From the IMG/VR virus record IMGVR_UViG_3300030329_004188, positions 1 to 37,684 of that record: 37,684 bases of DNA; one strand, written 5' to 3'. The notes under the pieces are model-generated. The model saw only the letters and a list, made by a program, of their open reading frames with translations. It did not search any database and was not told the origin of the DNA. Of the stretch, positions 25,088-31,640 are shown piece by piece. Source of the DNA: a virus. Both the position numbers and the translations under genes were made by a program. Positions within the stretch are counted from its first letter, which is position 1; each line of letters opens with the position of its first letter.

Positions 25088-27390
25088 CAGAACACTTCCA
25101 TAAATAACGCCGTGTACGGCGGCAGGTGAATCGTGTCACTGGTGACATCAATCTCCTCACCATTGTTCCAGTCGGTGTCGTGCCCGCAGAATCCTGCATT
25201 CTCCAGGGTGTAGCCGCAGGTTGTGTCAAATGGTGTTTCCTGAAGCGGGCCGTAATGATACGAATCCGTCCACACTGTCGGCGCCTGGGCCCGCAAAAAA
25301 CTGGTCGCGGTGTAATTAATATAATCTCGCTCATCAAAACGCCTGAGCCGCTCACCGCTTTGCAGCAGGTTAACCGCTGCCCAGTCAGCCGGGGTAATCT
25401 GATCCTCAGGCCTGACCGGGAACGGGTTACTGCCGCCAGGGCTACGGTACCAGTCACCATAGCCATCGGGCGTGTCGCACATATTCAGGGCAACAATCCA
25501 GTCCTTAACCCGATAGATAAAAATCTTTTCGCCCGCGTCCTTGGCGCGAAACGTAAAGCCATGCAGTGGCAAGTCATCGTCCCCAAGCTCGCCCGAGTCC
25601 TGGGCATAGGTGCCAAGCTCAGATCCGGGGGTAATATACCCGGTCGCGCTTCTGTCAAGATCGATAAAGTTTTCACCAATCATGTATGGCGTCGTGTAGC
25701 CTGACTTCACGTTTGCGGAAAAATTTACCTTATCAACCAAAAGCATCGCCGCGAGCATGTAACGCATCGCATGCGAATCTTCAGTGCCCAGCGTGTCATA
25801 GCCCGCCTCCCCGAGCGGATACACAATAAATTCCCAAAACGCGCCGTACCCATGTCTTCTGGTAAAAACGGTTTCGTTACGGATAAAAGTCTGCGCAAAA
25901 TAGAGACTGCGCATATGCTTATTGGCGTCGTAATTCTTGATGCTGTATTGGTGCGTGTCACCAGTGTCGCGTTTAAACCCCGCGTCCGTGCCCGAGGCGT
26001 TCTCGTCCAAGCCAATATCCAGCTCTTGCTGCATGTCGTGGGGCACCTTAAAACCGGTCCTCTCTTTTAACGTAAAACTCCTGGAGATCCCGTTCCAGCC
26101 ACGAGCGGTCTTATGCTCGCCGGCGCTATGTTCCTCCACAAGCACATCGAGCTTATCCCACACCGCTTTCATCCCAGGGAACCAGGTGGCCGCGCCCGCT
26201 GTCCTGGCTAAAGGGGTGCCGTTTTTTCCCCAGTCGAGTGAGTTGCTCGTTATATTCAAATCGTTAATGCAATATTTCCAGCCAGCAGCCGGCACAGCCG
26301 TCTGCGTGTCATTCGCCTGTCTCGGAAGATTGCGCAGGGTCATTACCTTGCCGGAGCTGTACTGGATCCGGTACACGACCCACACATTGTCTCCGGTAAA
26401 AAACCAGATGGGGTGATCCTCCACATTGCCATCCGGCGCCGCATCCAGGGTCACAGTCTTTATATGGGTCGGCAAACTTGGGTGAGCGGTCACTGAGGCC
26501 ACCGTGCCGTTTTGCAAGGCATGGTAAACCAGCTTGTTTGGCGTGTTTTCCCCGATACTGGTCGAATCGTTAAATACACTCATGTAGTGACTAGCGTCAC
26601 CACCGACATTCGGCAGGGTTGATTCATTCGATCCTGTAATCAAATCGCAGTAACTGTCAGCCCACCAGTCCTGCAAGGTCGTGTCAGTCGGATTGATGGT
26701 GAGCTGCGTCTGTGCCCAGCCGCTAACCGGAGTGGTCACTGCGTTTAATTCATCGGCGTTGGTCGCATCCTTTTGCGCCAGTACGTCTTCCCTTGGCTGG
26801 GTCTGGAGATAATCATATAAATACATATCCCACTTGTCGCGCTTGGTCCGGTACGCTCTGTTGCCATTTAAAAAAGGATGCATATGTAGCGAAACAGACA
26901 ACAACGGATTATCCGCGTAAAGCTCATTCCATTTTTCAATCTGGTCCGGGCGCTGGCCTTGCGTAAACATGCCCATCGCTTGGCCAACAACATGGTTGGT
27001 GACCCTGGCCCACAAATAAAGCGGGTTATAACCCTGCTCGTTAAACACCGCCTTTTTCTCTTTGGTGGGGTCGAGCTGCCACAGCCGCCTGATCAACCCG
27101 GACACTACGCCGCCGTGCCTATTTGATATCGGGTACTCACTTATTGCGCCGCCGATTACGGATCCGGCAGTTGCCGAGGAACTGCCCCCGGTAATGGTTG
27201 CCTCGACCGGATTTGAGCTTTGCGCGGCGCTGACGGTGCCCGCTAAAGCCGAGGCCCCTGCCCCGGTGAGCACACTGAAACTGTCGCTCCCGCCTGGCTC
27301 GGCTCCATCGACATTAAAAATTGTGATTGACGCTGCTATTGCCATAACGATTGCCGCAATTACCCAGATCTCCACAAAATTTACGCCCAT
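25087..27390 (-). CDS. Large 767-aa protein, candidate virion-borne glycosidase or adhesin
   Basis: First gene of the late operon. It has an N-terminal membrane-like helix (VEIWVIAAIVMAIAASITIF), a Ser/Ala/Gly linker to about residue 90, and then a large domain rich in Trp, Tyr, Asp and His (SVSLHMHPFLNGN, KWDMYLYDYLQTQ, TLQDWWADSYCDL, ENFIDLDRSATGYITPG). It ends in a small sandwich (IHLPPYTALFMEVF). The order of a barrel-like aromatic core followed by a short sandwich recalls glycoside hydrolases. I cannot place a catalytic pair, so the activity is a guess. A terminator hairpin abuts its ATG. Confidence 0.78.
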   Translation of the reverse strand: MGVNFVEIWVIAAIVMAIAASITIFNVDGAEPGGSDSFSVLTGAGASALAGTVSAAQSSNPVEATITGGSSSATAGSVIGGAISEYPISNRHGGVVSGLIRRLWQLDPTKEKKAVFNEQGYNPLYLWARVTNHVVGQAMGMFTQGQRPDQIEKWNELYADNPLLSVSLHMHPFLNGNRAYRTKRDKWDMYLYDYLQTQPREDVLAQKDATNADELNAVTTPVSGWAQTQLTINPTDTTLQDWWADSYCDLITGSNESTLPNVGGDASHYMSVFNDSTSIGENTPNKLVYHALQNGTVASVTAHPSLPTHIKTVTLDAAPDGNVEDHPIWFFTGDNVWVVYRIQYSSGKVMTLRNLPRQANDTQTAVPAAGWKYCINDLNITSNSLDWGKNGTPLARTAGAATWFPGMKAVWDKLDVLVEEHSAGEHKTARGWNGISRSFTLKERTGFKVPHDMQQELDIGLDENASGTDAGFKRDTGDTHQYSIKNYDANKHMRSLYFAQTFIRNETVFTRRHGYGAFWEFIVYPLGEAGYDTLGTEDSHAMRYMLAAMLLVDKVNFSANVKSGYTTPYMIGENFIDLDRSATGYITPGSELGTYAQDSGELGDDDLPLHGFTFRAKDAGEKIFIYRVKDWIVALNMCDTPDGYGDWYRSPGGSNPFPVRPEDQITPADWAAVNLLQSGERLRRFDERDYINYTATSFLRAQAPTVWTDSYHYGPLQETPFDTTCGYTLENAGFCGHDTDWNNGEEIDVTSDTIHLPPYTALFMEVF

Positions 27391-27413
27391 AAAAAAACCG
27401 CCGGAAAGGCGGT
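27391..27413 (-). terminator. Terminator upstream of the first late gene (tR'-like)
   Basis: On the minus strand ACCGCC and GGCGGT form a 6-bp stem with a 5-base loop (27397-27413), followed by six T at 27396-27391 that run straight into the ATG of the 767-aa gene at 27390. The only ribosome-site-like bases for that gene (GGCGG) are inside the stem. Lying between the Q-type antiterminator and the late genes, it is a good candidate for the terminator that Q must override. Confidence 0.82.
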
Positions 27414-27424
27414 CAGCTCAAAGA

Positions 27425-27453
27425 ATTATAGGGCGCTTGAGCCCCAGAGTACG
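27425..27453 (-). promoter_or_regulatory. Candidate late promoter (pR'-like)
   Basis: A perfect TATAAT box (minus strand, 27430-27425) lies between the Q-type gene and the terminator at 27391-27413. Seventeen bases upstream is a weak -35 (CGTACT). Initiation near 27418 would give a transcript that meets the hairpin at once. A strong -10 with a poor -35 just before a terminator is what a Q-dependent promoter can look like. Not proven from sequence alone. Confidence 0.5.
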
Positions 27454-27486
27454 GATTGATTTTTTCATAGCTGCAAATAAAGTCAA

Positions 27487-27897
27487 TCAGAAATTTTCAT
27501 TCACTAAGATTATATTTACCCGCACCAGGCGCAGCGCCCTGGCATGCATCTCCTTGATTCGTTGCTCGGACAATTTAAACCTGGCGCTTAGTTGGATGTA
27601 GTCCCAGCGTGACAGGTAATATCTTTTGATCAGGGTTAGCAGCCGCTTATCCTTTTCGGTTTTTAAACGGGCCACTGCCCGCTCGATTACCAGGGTCTTA
27701 TCGTTCATGTCATCGACGCTAGGCGGGCGCTCATCATCAATAATCCTGGACATCATTCGATACAGGGCATGCTTTGGCTTGTTTAAAAGCGAGTCGGTTC
27801 TTGCCCAGTTGCCCCACTCTGTGAGCAGGTTGTGAATCTCATCATCAAAGCCGGACGGCATGTTTAACCGGCCAGCCTTGCGCTCAGCACCCGCCAT
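27487..27897 (-). CDS. Q-type antitermination protein
   Basis: This 136-aa protein matches the Phage_antitermQ pattern: LTEWGNWAR near the N-terminus, a polar linker (IDDERPPSVDD), AVARLK, then LIKRYYLSRWDYIQLSARF followed by LSEQRIKEMHARALRLV. The last part is a helix-turn-helix like sigma region 4. Q proteins load on RNA polymerase at the late promoter and let it pass terminators; here a promoter and terminator lie just downstream. The gene overlaps the end of the methyltransferase by 34 bases; an ATG at 27861 would avoid the overlap and give 124 aa. Confidence 0.8.
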   Translation of the reverse strand: MAGAERKAGRLNMPSGFDDEIHNLLTEWGNWARTDSLLNKPKHALYRMMSRIIDDERPPSVDDMNDKTLVIERAVARLKTEKDKRLLTLIKRYYLSRWDYIQLSARFKLSEQRIKEMHARALRLVRVNIILVNENF

Positions 27898-28662
27898 GCT
27901 TTCGCTGCCGTTTGGGGGACTACTCCGTTCCCCAGGAGCCTAATTCGGTCCACCCTGTCGGCACACCCATCAACCACTCGGCCCACGTCGGGTTCAGCAG
28001 GCCACTGGGCTTCTCGACTTCCTTCACTTTTGCGCATAGATAGCTTCTCTTGTCCATGTGCGTATGGCTCTTGCTCCCTACTGGCCCACAATCCTTGTAC
28101 TCGCTGGCTCTCGGAGTCGGCCAAGATGTAGACTCTTTTTCTCTGGTGAGGTGCGCCGACTTCAGCCGCGCTGAATATGCCCCACGCTGTTCTAAAACCA
28201 TCTTCTTCCAGATCGCTGAGAACGCTGGACAGTCCAAGCGAGATATGCCCTTCGACGTTTTCAAAGAAGACTCGAACAGGTCTGACTGCTTGAATGATGT
28301 CCCTGATGTAAGGCCAGAGGTGCCTGGGATCATCTTTTCCTGCTCGGTTTCCGGCAGAAGAAAATGGCTGGCAGGGATATCCCCCAGTGATAAGCGAAAC
28401 TCTGTCTCGAAAGATTTCCACCGGCAGGGTTTTAAGGTCCGTCCAAACAGGTGCGGGAGCCAACTGCCCCCCCCGTTTCCATCTTCGCAACCAGGTTGGC
28501 AATGGCGAAGGCTTCGATCTCCACATAAGCGATTGTTCGATGTTCAAACCCGGCAAGCTCAAGTCCTCTTTCGATACCCCCATATCCTGAACATAAACTG
28601 AGTACAGTGGGTAGTTGTTCGGAATTATCCACATTGAAAATCCGAAACGTAGATACAAACAT
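27864..28662 (-). CDS. C5-cytosine DNA methyltransferase, interrupted by a one-base frameshift
   Basis: The methyltransferase motifs are split between two frames. One frame gives motif I (VLSLCSGYGGIERGLELAGF) and stops at 28432. The other gives PCQ motif IV (GGYPCQPFSSAGNRAG, the catalytic Cys), FFENVEGH, GAPHQRKRVYILA, and the closing motif IX-X (VDRIRLLGNGVVPQTAAKAW). The break is at a run of eight G (28474-28467, minus strand). Removing one G joins the frames into a 265-aa enzyme reading METGGQLAPAPVWTDLK. The target-recognition region is short, as in phage orphan enzymes that guard against host restriction. It may be inactive, slip-corrected, phase variable or a sequencing error. An in-frame TTG at 28692 is an alternative start. 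Confidence 0.82.
28467..28474 (-). other. G8 homopolymer tract at the methyltransferase frameshift
   Basis: Eight C on the plus strand (G8 in the coding sense) at exactly the point where the two methyltransferase frames must join. Seven G would restore the reading frame. Confidence 0.9.
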
Positions 28663-29026
28663 GACCTGGCGGGCGGGGCTCCTTGCGCTCAATGCTCAGT
28701 GCAAATACCTGGCTGTCATCGGCATAGACGCCATGCTCATCAAGAACGTCCAGCAGCACCTTTTGAATATTGTCAATGTCGCGTTTTTTTCTTCGGTCGG
28801 GCGGGTACGCATCGATATGCACCCTGACGTTACCCTTGAAAGTTTCGGGCTGTTGCGCCAGCAGCTCCTGCGCCGCGAGTTTCTTATATTTCCGGCCCCG
28901 CTTGCTCAGTATCTTGCGGCCCCTGGCAATCGTGTAGTAAGTGTTTATAGTCGGCGGCCAGGACAGCTCAATCACACCGACACTGGTTGCGTTTGAGTTG
29001 CAGGATCTGTCGCTCTTGTTTGTCAC
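28625..29026 (-). CDS. rusA: RusA-type Holliday junction resolvase
   Basis: The protein (133 aa from this GTG) has the RusA pattern ELSWPPTINTYY, a basic KRGRKYKK segment, then PPDRRKKRDIDNIQKVLLDVL with the acidic catalytic Asp residues, and DDSQVFALSIERKE. RusA cuts four-way DNA junctions and resolves phage recombination or replication intermediates before packaging. A second GTG at 28975 would give 116 aa and a more usual N-terminus. The 3' end overlaps the methyltransferase start. Confidence 0.88.
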   Translation of the reverse strand: MTNKSDRSCNSNATSVGVIELSWPPTINTYYTIARGRKILSKRGRKYKKLAAQELLAQQPETFKGNVRVHIDAYPPDRRKKRDIDNIQKVLLDVLDEHGVYADDSQVFALSIERKEPRPPGHVCIYVSDFQCG

Positions 29027-29168
29027 AGATCTCCAGCAGCTCCTCTATGTGCCGATACTGAGAACTGCCATAGCCGTTAGCCGGGCGCCTCGGCAATTGC
29101 TGGCGAATAGAGGCACGGCGGTCGGCGTCCTTGTCGCTACTTCTTAGTTTTACGCTGGGTGTGCCCAC
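28968..29168 (-). CDS. Hypothetical small protein (66 aa)
   Basis: This small basic protein has a polar N-terminus and a helical second half (SQYRHIEELLEICDKQERQILQLK), ending in a Cys-Arg-Cys pair. It starts with GTG inside the end of the 51-aa gene and ends inside the start of RusA, fitting the tightly packed early operon. Possibly a small DNA- or protein-binding accessory. No family recognised. Confidence 0.6.
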   Translation of the reverse strand: MGTPSVKLRSSDKDADRRASIRQQLPRRPANGYGSSQYRHIEELLEICDKQERQILQLKRNQCRCD

Positions 29169-29292
29169 GTTTAAACTCCACCACCGTGCTTCGGGGGCTA
29201 GTAAGATCCGGTTTTTTAATCCCCGATAACCCGGTATTCATCCAGGTCGGAATGGTTATAAACTCGTCGCTGCGTTTTTGTTTCCTACGCAT
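29137..29292 (-). CDS. Hypothetical basic protein (51 aa)
   Basis: A 51-aa ORF (MRRKQKRSDEFITIP, then WMNTGLSGIKKPD and a KRGHTQRKTKK tail). Its ATG overlaps the stop of the upstream 82-aa gene as TAATG, a sign of coupled translation. It is highly basic and probably binds nucleic acid. Too small for a family call. Confidence 0.6.
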   Translation of the reverse strand: MRRKQKRSDEFITIPTWMNTGLSGIKKPDLTSPRSTVVEFKRGHTQRKTKK

Positions 29293-29540
29293 TAATTGTC
29301 CTTGGACTTGTCGCGGAAAACATCCGGGTCCGGCTCAAACACAACGTCCATTTCGTCATATTCAGTAACTGCTTGTTCGGCAAGTGCCAGGCACTGAATG
29401 CGAAATTCTGAGTTCTTTTTTTCCTCAGCCGCAACCTTGTCGAGCTCCTCCCTGACGCTGTCGTATGCCGTGCATAACGAATTGGTTGCCTCCACCATCT
29501 TCTCAAGAATTGTTTCGATTTTTTCCGATTCCGTCGTCAT
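29292..29540 (-). CDS. Hypothetical acidic helical protein (82 aa)
   Basis: This 82-aa protein is mainly helical and acidic (KIETILEKMVEATNSL, YDSVREELDKVAAEEKK, then TEYDEMDVVFEPDPDVF). The start overlaps the stop of the upstream gene as ATGA and its own stop overlaps the next start as TAATG. Such coupling supports a true gene. Function unknown. Confidence 0.7.
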   Translation of the reverse strand: MTTESEKIETILEKMVEATNSLCTAYDSVREELDKVAAEEKKNSEFRIQCLALAEQAVTEYDEMDVVFEPDPDVFRDKSKDN

Positions 29541-29860
29541 CTGTGCAACCTGTCCATTGCGCGATTATTCGCGCTGTCACTACGCCAGACTTCAATCTCA
29601 ATCTTTAAGCGATTGATTGTGGCGCTCTTAGTTGTGAAATCCGCATATGCATTTTGTTTTTCATCAACTGCTTTTATGTAATCATCCTGCCGCTTGACCC
29701 AGGCATCCCTCTCCGCGACCGTGCCAGGAGGCGCAGCAACAAACAGCAATGCGTACTGGATCTTCAGTCGATCATCGGCCACTGCCTTTGCGCCGGTTAC
29801 CAGGCCGATGCCATTACTTTCCGTTCTTAAGTCCTGGAGCAAGGTTTCGATACCTGTCAT
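29537..29860 (-). CDS. Hypothetical helical protein (107 aa)
   Basis: This 107-aa protein is largely helical (GIETLLQDLRTESNGIG; ERDAWVKRQDDYIKAVDEKQ; TINRLKIEIEVWRSDSAN). It has no Cys or known motif. It overlaps the zinc-ribbon gene upstream by 47 bases and the 82-aa gene downstream by 4. It is part of the early operon. Not recognised. Confidence 0.7.
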   Translation of the reverse strand: MTGIETLLQDLRTESNGIGLVTGAKAVADDRLKIQYALLFVAAPPGTVAERDAWVKRQDDYIKAVDEKQNAYADFTTKSATINRLKIEIEVWRSDSANNRAMDRLHR

Positions 29861-29987
29861 GCACCGGCCCCTTGCATTTCGGGCACAACCAAAACTTTCC
29901 GAACCGCCCTATTCGATAAGGATTGACCACAAAAATATCGAACATCTTTCGGCAGCCTTCCTCCTGGCATCGCTTTTCAATGCTCAC
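29814..29987 (-). CDS. Small zinc-ribbon-like protein (57 aa)
   Basis: From a GTG that overlaps the stop of the 94-aa gene, this ORF gives a 57-aa protein with Cys pairs CQEEGC and CPKC, as in a zinc ribbon. The same frame is open up to an ATG at 30065, but the added part would lie wholly over the conserved upstream gene and looks non-coding. The start is uncertain. A nucleic-acid or protein-binding role is likely. Confidence 0.55.
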   Translation of the reverse strand: MSIEKRCQEEGCRKMFDIFVVNPYRIGRFGKFWLCPKCKGPVHDRYRNLAPGLKNGK

Positions 29988-30261
29988 GCAATTGGAAAAA
30001 CCCTGGATAATGTTCGCCGTGGAAATGCATCCAAAGCCGGGCCAGTCCTGGCGTAAACCGGTCATTAATCTTGAACCGGCTGCTATCTGATAAATCTGTT
30101 TCCCAGCGAATTGTCTCGATTATCGTCCGAGCTGAATATTTTGAACGGCGCATTGCCATTCTCAAGCCAGCTCTTTCAAATTCCCTGAAGATATGCCGGT
30201 TGCTTTCCAGCCATCTAAAAAAACCTTTCGGATATTTTTCCTGGTCACCAATCTGTTTCAT
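29977..30261 (-). CDS. Conserved phage protein of unknown function (94 aa)
   Basis: This 94-aa protein has the pattern HIFREFERAGLRMAMRRSKYSARTIIETIRW and ends FKINDRFTPGLARLWMHFH followed by PGFFQLR. I know this pattern from many phage early regions of Proteobacteria. It is predicted helical; its function has not been assigned to my knowledge. Its ATG lies within the end of the zinc-ribbon gene upstream. Confidence 0.75.
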   Translation of the reverse strand: MKQIGDQEKYPKGFFRWLESNRHIFREFERAGLRMAMRRSKYSARTIIETIRWETDLSDSSRFKINDRFTPGLARLWMHFHGEHYPGFFQLREH

Positions 30262-30436
30262 TCGTTACTGCCTCTCGTTCCAATTCCATTACACAACTCT
30301 TGCAGGTGAACTTTTGTTGCGGCATTCCCCTGCGCTGGCCGCGTTGATCAATCCACTCAGTGCCTCTTACAAACCCGACTTCTTTAAAAAGCCCCTCATC
30401 TAGTGCCACCTGTTTTTTGCATTTAGTGCATATCAT
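30245..30436 (-). CDS. Small zinc-ribbon protein (63 aa)
   Basis: This 63-aa protein has two Cys pairs, CTKC near the N-terminus and CKSC near the C-terminus, separated by about 36 residues, as in a zinc ribbon. It is the first gene after the terminator behind the cro-like gene, so it opens the delayed early operon. An in-frame TTG at 30451 is possible, but the ATG at 30436 has better spacing from a GCGGA site. Function unknown. Confidence 0.65.
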   Translation of the reverse strand: MICTKCKKQVALDEGLFKEVGFVRGTEWIDQRGQRRGMPQQKFTCKSCVMELEREAVTNETDW

Positions 30437-30584
30437 TTCTGCATTCCGCAAGATCCTTGGGATGCTGCCCCCCTCCCCCAGCGCTAAGCCAGGTTTGGTG
30501 AGGTCTGCAAACCGCTGAGTCCCGGTTAGCTGCTGAACGATCTTTTTATAGGTGTCCGTTCACTTCCGCCCTTACACCTTGGTG
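30437..30584 (-). other. Non-coding stretch before the early operon
   Basis: Between the cro-like gene's terminator and the first zinc-ribbon gene. It holds a TATAAA box (30550-30545, minus) with no good -35, a small CACC/GGTG hairpin next to the terminator, and a G-rich stretch near 30468. It may contain a promoter or an antitermination site, but I cannot show either. Confidence 0.4.
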
Positions 30585-30621
30585 AAAAAAACCCGCAGCC
30601 CACAGAGGTAGGCCACGGGTT
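30585..30621 (-). terminator. Terminator after the cro-like gene (tR1-like)
   Basis: On the minus strand AACCCG pairs with CGGGTT, and the stem continues inward with two wobble pairs and a short GCC/GGC part around a 10-base loop (30621-30590). Six T follow at 30590-30585. It overlaps the stop codon of the cro-like gene and stands before the rest of the early operon, as tR1 does in lambda. Confidence 0.8.
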
Positions 30622-30877
30622 AAGCAGCCGTTTCCTCGCAATTCGGGGGAACAGAGGAAACTACCCACGCAGTATCCGTAATCCATTGAACGTCCGGACG
30701 TAGCTCATTCACCGGTATACCAGTGACCTTTGAAACCCTTGCGCAACGGTCGGCAGCGATTCTTATCTTGCCGTTTAGCCAGCGGCTCACGGTTGGTTGT
30801 TGGACGCCACACAACTTTGCAAATTCCTCCTGAGTCAAATACGAATGTTGCAAAAAGTTGTTGAGATTTTTCACCAT
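30620..30877 (-). CDS. Cro/YdaS-type HTH regulator
   Basis: This 85-aa protein has a helix-turn-helix (TQEEFAKLCGVQQPTVSRWLNG) split over two helices, then RIAADRCARVSKVTG and PVNELRPDVQW, which is the YdaS/Cro pattern. It is divergent from the CI-like gene and is first in the lytic-direction operon, so a Cro-like role is likely. It has no ribosome site, and a TTGACA-18-GATACT promoter would start RNA within a few bases of the ATG, so the message may be leaderless. An in-frame TTG at 30898 would add seven residues. Confidence 0.83.
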   Translation of the reverse strand: MVKNLNNFLQHSYLTQEEFAKLCGVQQPTVSRWLNGKIRIAADRCARVSKVTGIPVNELRPDVQWITDTAWVVSSVPPNCEETAA

Positions 30878-30885
30878 GACTGGCA

Positions 30886-30915
30886 AGTATCCGCGCAAAG
30901 AATACCTCTTGTCAA
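30886..30915 (-). promoter_or_regulatory. Candidate promoter for the cro-like gene, near the ATG
   Basis: Minus strand: perfect TTGACA (30915-30910), an 18-base spacer, and GATACT (30891-30886). The predicted RNA start is at or within a few bases of the ATG at 30877, which would make a leaderless message. Confidence 0.5.
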
Positions 30916-30933
30916 CCCGCTATACGAATACCT

Positions 30934-30962
30934 TTGAAAATATAGTTATACTTTACTTATAT
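30934..30962 (+). promoter_or_regulatory. Candidate promoter for the CI-like gene
   Basis: Plus strand: TTGAAA (30934-30939), a 17-base spacer, and TTATAT (30957-30962). It overlaps the minus-strand early promoter and the start of the 19-bp dyad, so repressor binding could affect both. The leader to the GTG at 31011 would be about 40 bases. Confidence 0.5.
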
Positions 30963-30983
30963 GCGTGCGGCGTATATTGTCCC
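30956..30983 (-). promoter_or_regulatory. Candidate early promoter (minus strand) covered by an operator
   Basis: Minus strand: GGGACA (30983-30978), a 16-base spacer, and TATAAG (30961-30956). The 19-bp dyad at 30959-30977 fills the spacer and touches the -10, so a bound repressor would block it. It would transcribe the cro-like gene and the early operon. Confidence 0.55.
30959..30977. promoter_or_regulatory. Operator dyad in the immunity region
   Basis: The 19-bp near-palindrome ATATGCGTGCGGCGTATAT has half-sites TATGCGT and GCGTATA three bases apart. It has the same layout as the dyads at 32286 and 36334 and sits between the divergent regulator genes. Confidence 0.65.
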
Positions 30984-31010
30984 TATCTTTCAAACAGGAA
31001 ATATTTCTAA

Positions 31011-31361
31011 GTGCCGAAATTATCTGAAGATGTAACCCCGATCTGGGAACGGATTCGGGAGGCCACCGCCGATCTTTCCGAATCAGAGCGGTCAAAATTT
31101 TTACAGGATATTTGTGGGGTTAGGCAGTCAAGTGTCAGTCGATGGCGCGTCGGCACCAACGATATTGCCCTGGAGCATGTGAAAAGTATTTGTGCCAGAA
31201 CTGGCTTTTGTGTGGCCTATATTATGGATGGCACGGGGCCGGCTCGCCAGGAGCAGCCTGACATTGACCAATTGATGAGGAAGTTCGAGGGTTTGTCGGA
31301 AGAAGGCAAGGAACGAGTGCTGGAATTTCTTGAATTTCAAGCGGGCCGCGATGCGGATTAA
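31011..31361 (+). CDS. CI-like HTH repressor, short form
   Basis: This 116-aa protein has an N-terminal HTH (SKFLQDICGVRQSSVSRWRVG, then NDIALEHVKSICARTG) and a short helical tail (SEEGKERVLEFLEFQA). It lacks a LexA/CI-type self-cleavage peptidase domain, so induction may need another signal than RecA-driven cleavage. It is divergent from the cro-like gene. The GTG start has an AGGAA site about 10 bases before it. It is the most likely binder of the 19-bp dyads, though the cro-like protein could share them. Confidence 0.82.
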   Translation: MPKLSEDVTPIWERIREATADLSESERSKFLQDICGVRQSSVSRWRVGTNDIALEHVKSICARTGFCVAYIMDGTGPARQEQPDIDQLMRKFEGLSEEGKERVLEFLEFQAGRDAD

Positions 31362-31611
31362 ATTTGCAGGTCGCGCAGTTGAGGGCGTAAAAAACGTGGT
31401 CGGACCGATAAGATTTTATGGTTTTATTTCTCATCTGGATTTGATTTCGCAGTCCCGCTGCGTATTCGTAAAAGGGGTAGAAAACTATCAAAAATGGCAA
31501 TCTCGTTCAAAGATATACAACGATAAGGGGTATATTGTTTTACATTGTAGAATGCGACCGCTTGAAACCCTTATAAGTTGGTCGTTCAAAAATAAAAATA
31601 TAGGTGCATAG
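31351..31611 (+). CDS. Uncertain small ORF after the CI-like gene (86 aa)
   Basis: An open frame begins at an ATG that overlaps the CI-like stop and ends at 31611, next to the following gene. The product (MRIKFAGRAVEGVKNVVGP...) has no motif and no clear ribosome site, and the stretch is A/T-rich. It may be a real coupled gene or only a spacer with promoter elements. No promoter is clear. Confidence 0.3.
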   Translation: MRIKFAGRAVEGVKNVVGPIRFYGFISHLDLISQSRCVFVKGVENYQKWQSRSKIYNDKGYIVLHCRMRPLETLISWSFKNKNIGA

Positions 31612-31640
31612 TGTATAAAACTCTAAAACAACCTCCGGAA

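Noticed and set aside
27418-27468. A 16-aa leader ORF between the Q gene and the late terminator
   Set aside because: It is very short, without a ribosome site, and overlaps the candidate late promoter; there is no sign that it acts as a leader peptide.
29988-30065. N-terminal extension of the 57-aa zinc-ribbon protein
   Set aside because: The extra residues lie wholly over the conserved 94-aa gene and have no family character; the GTG at 29987 fits the overlap better.
30461-30480. G-quadruplex in the G-rich stretch before the early operon
   Set aside because: There are only two long G runs on the minus strand, not the four separate runs needed.
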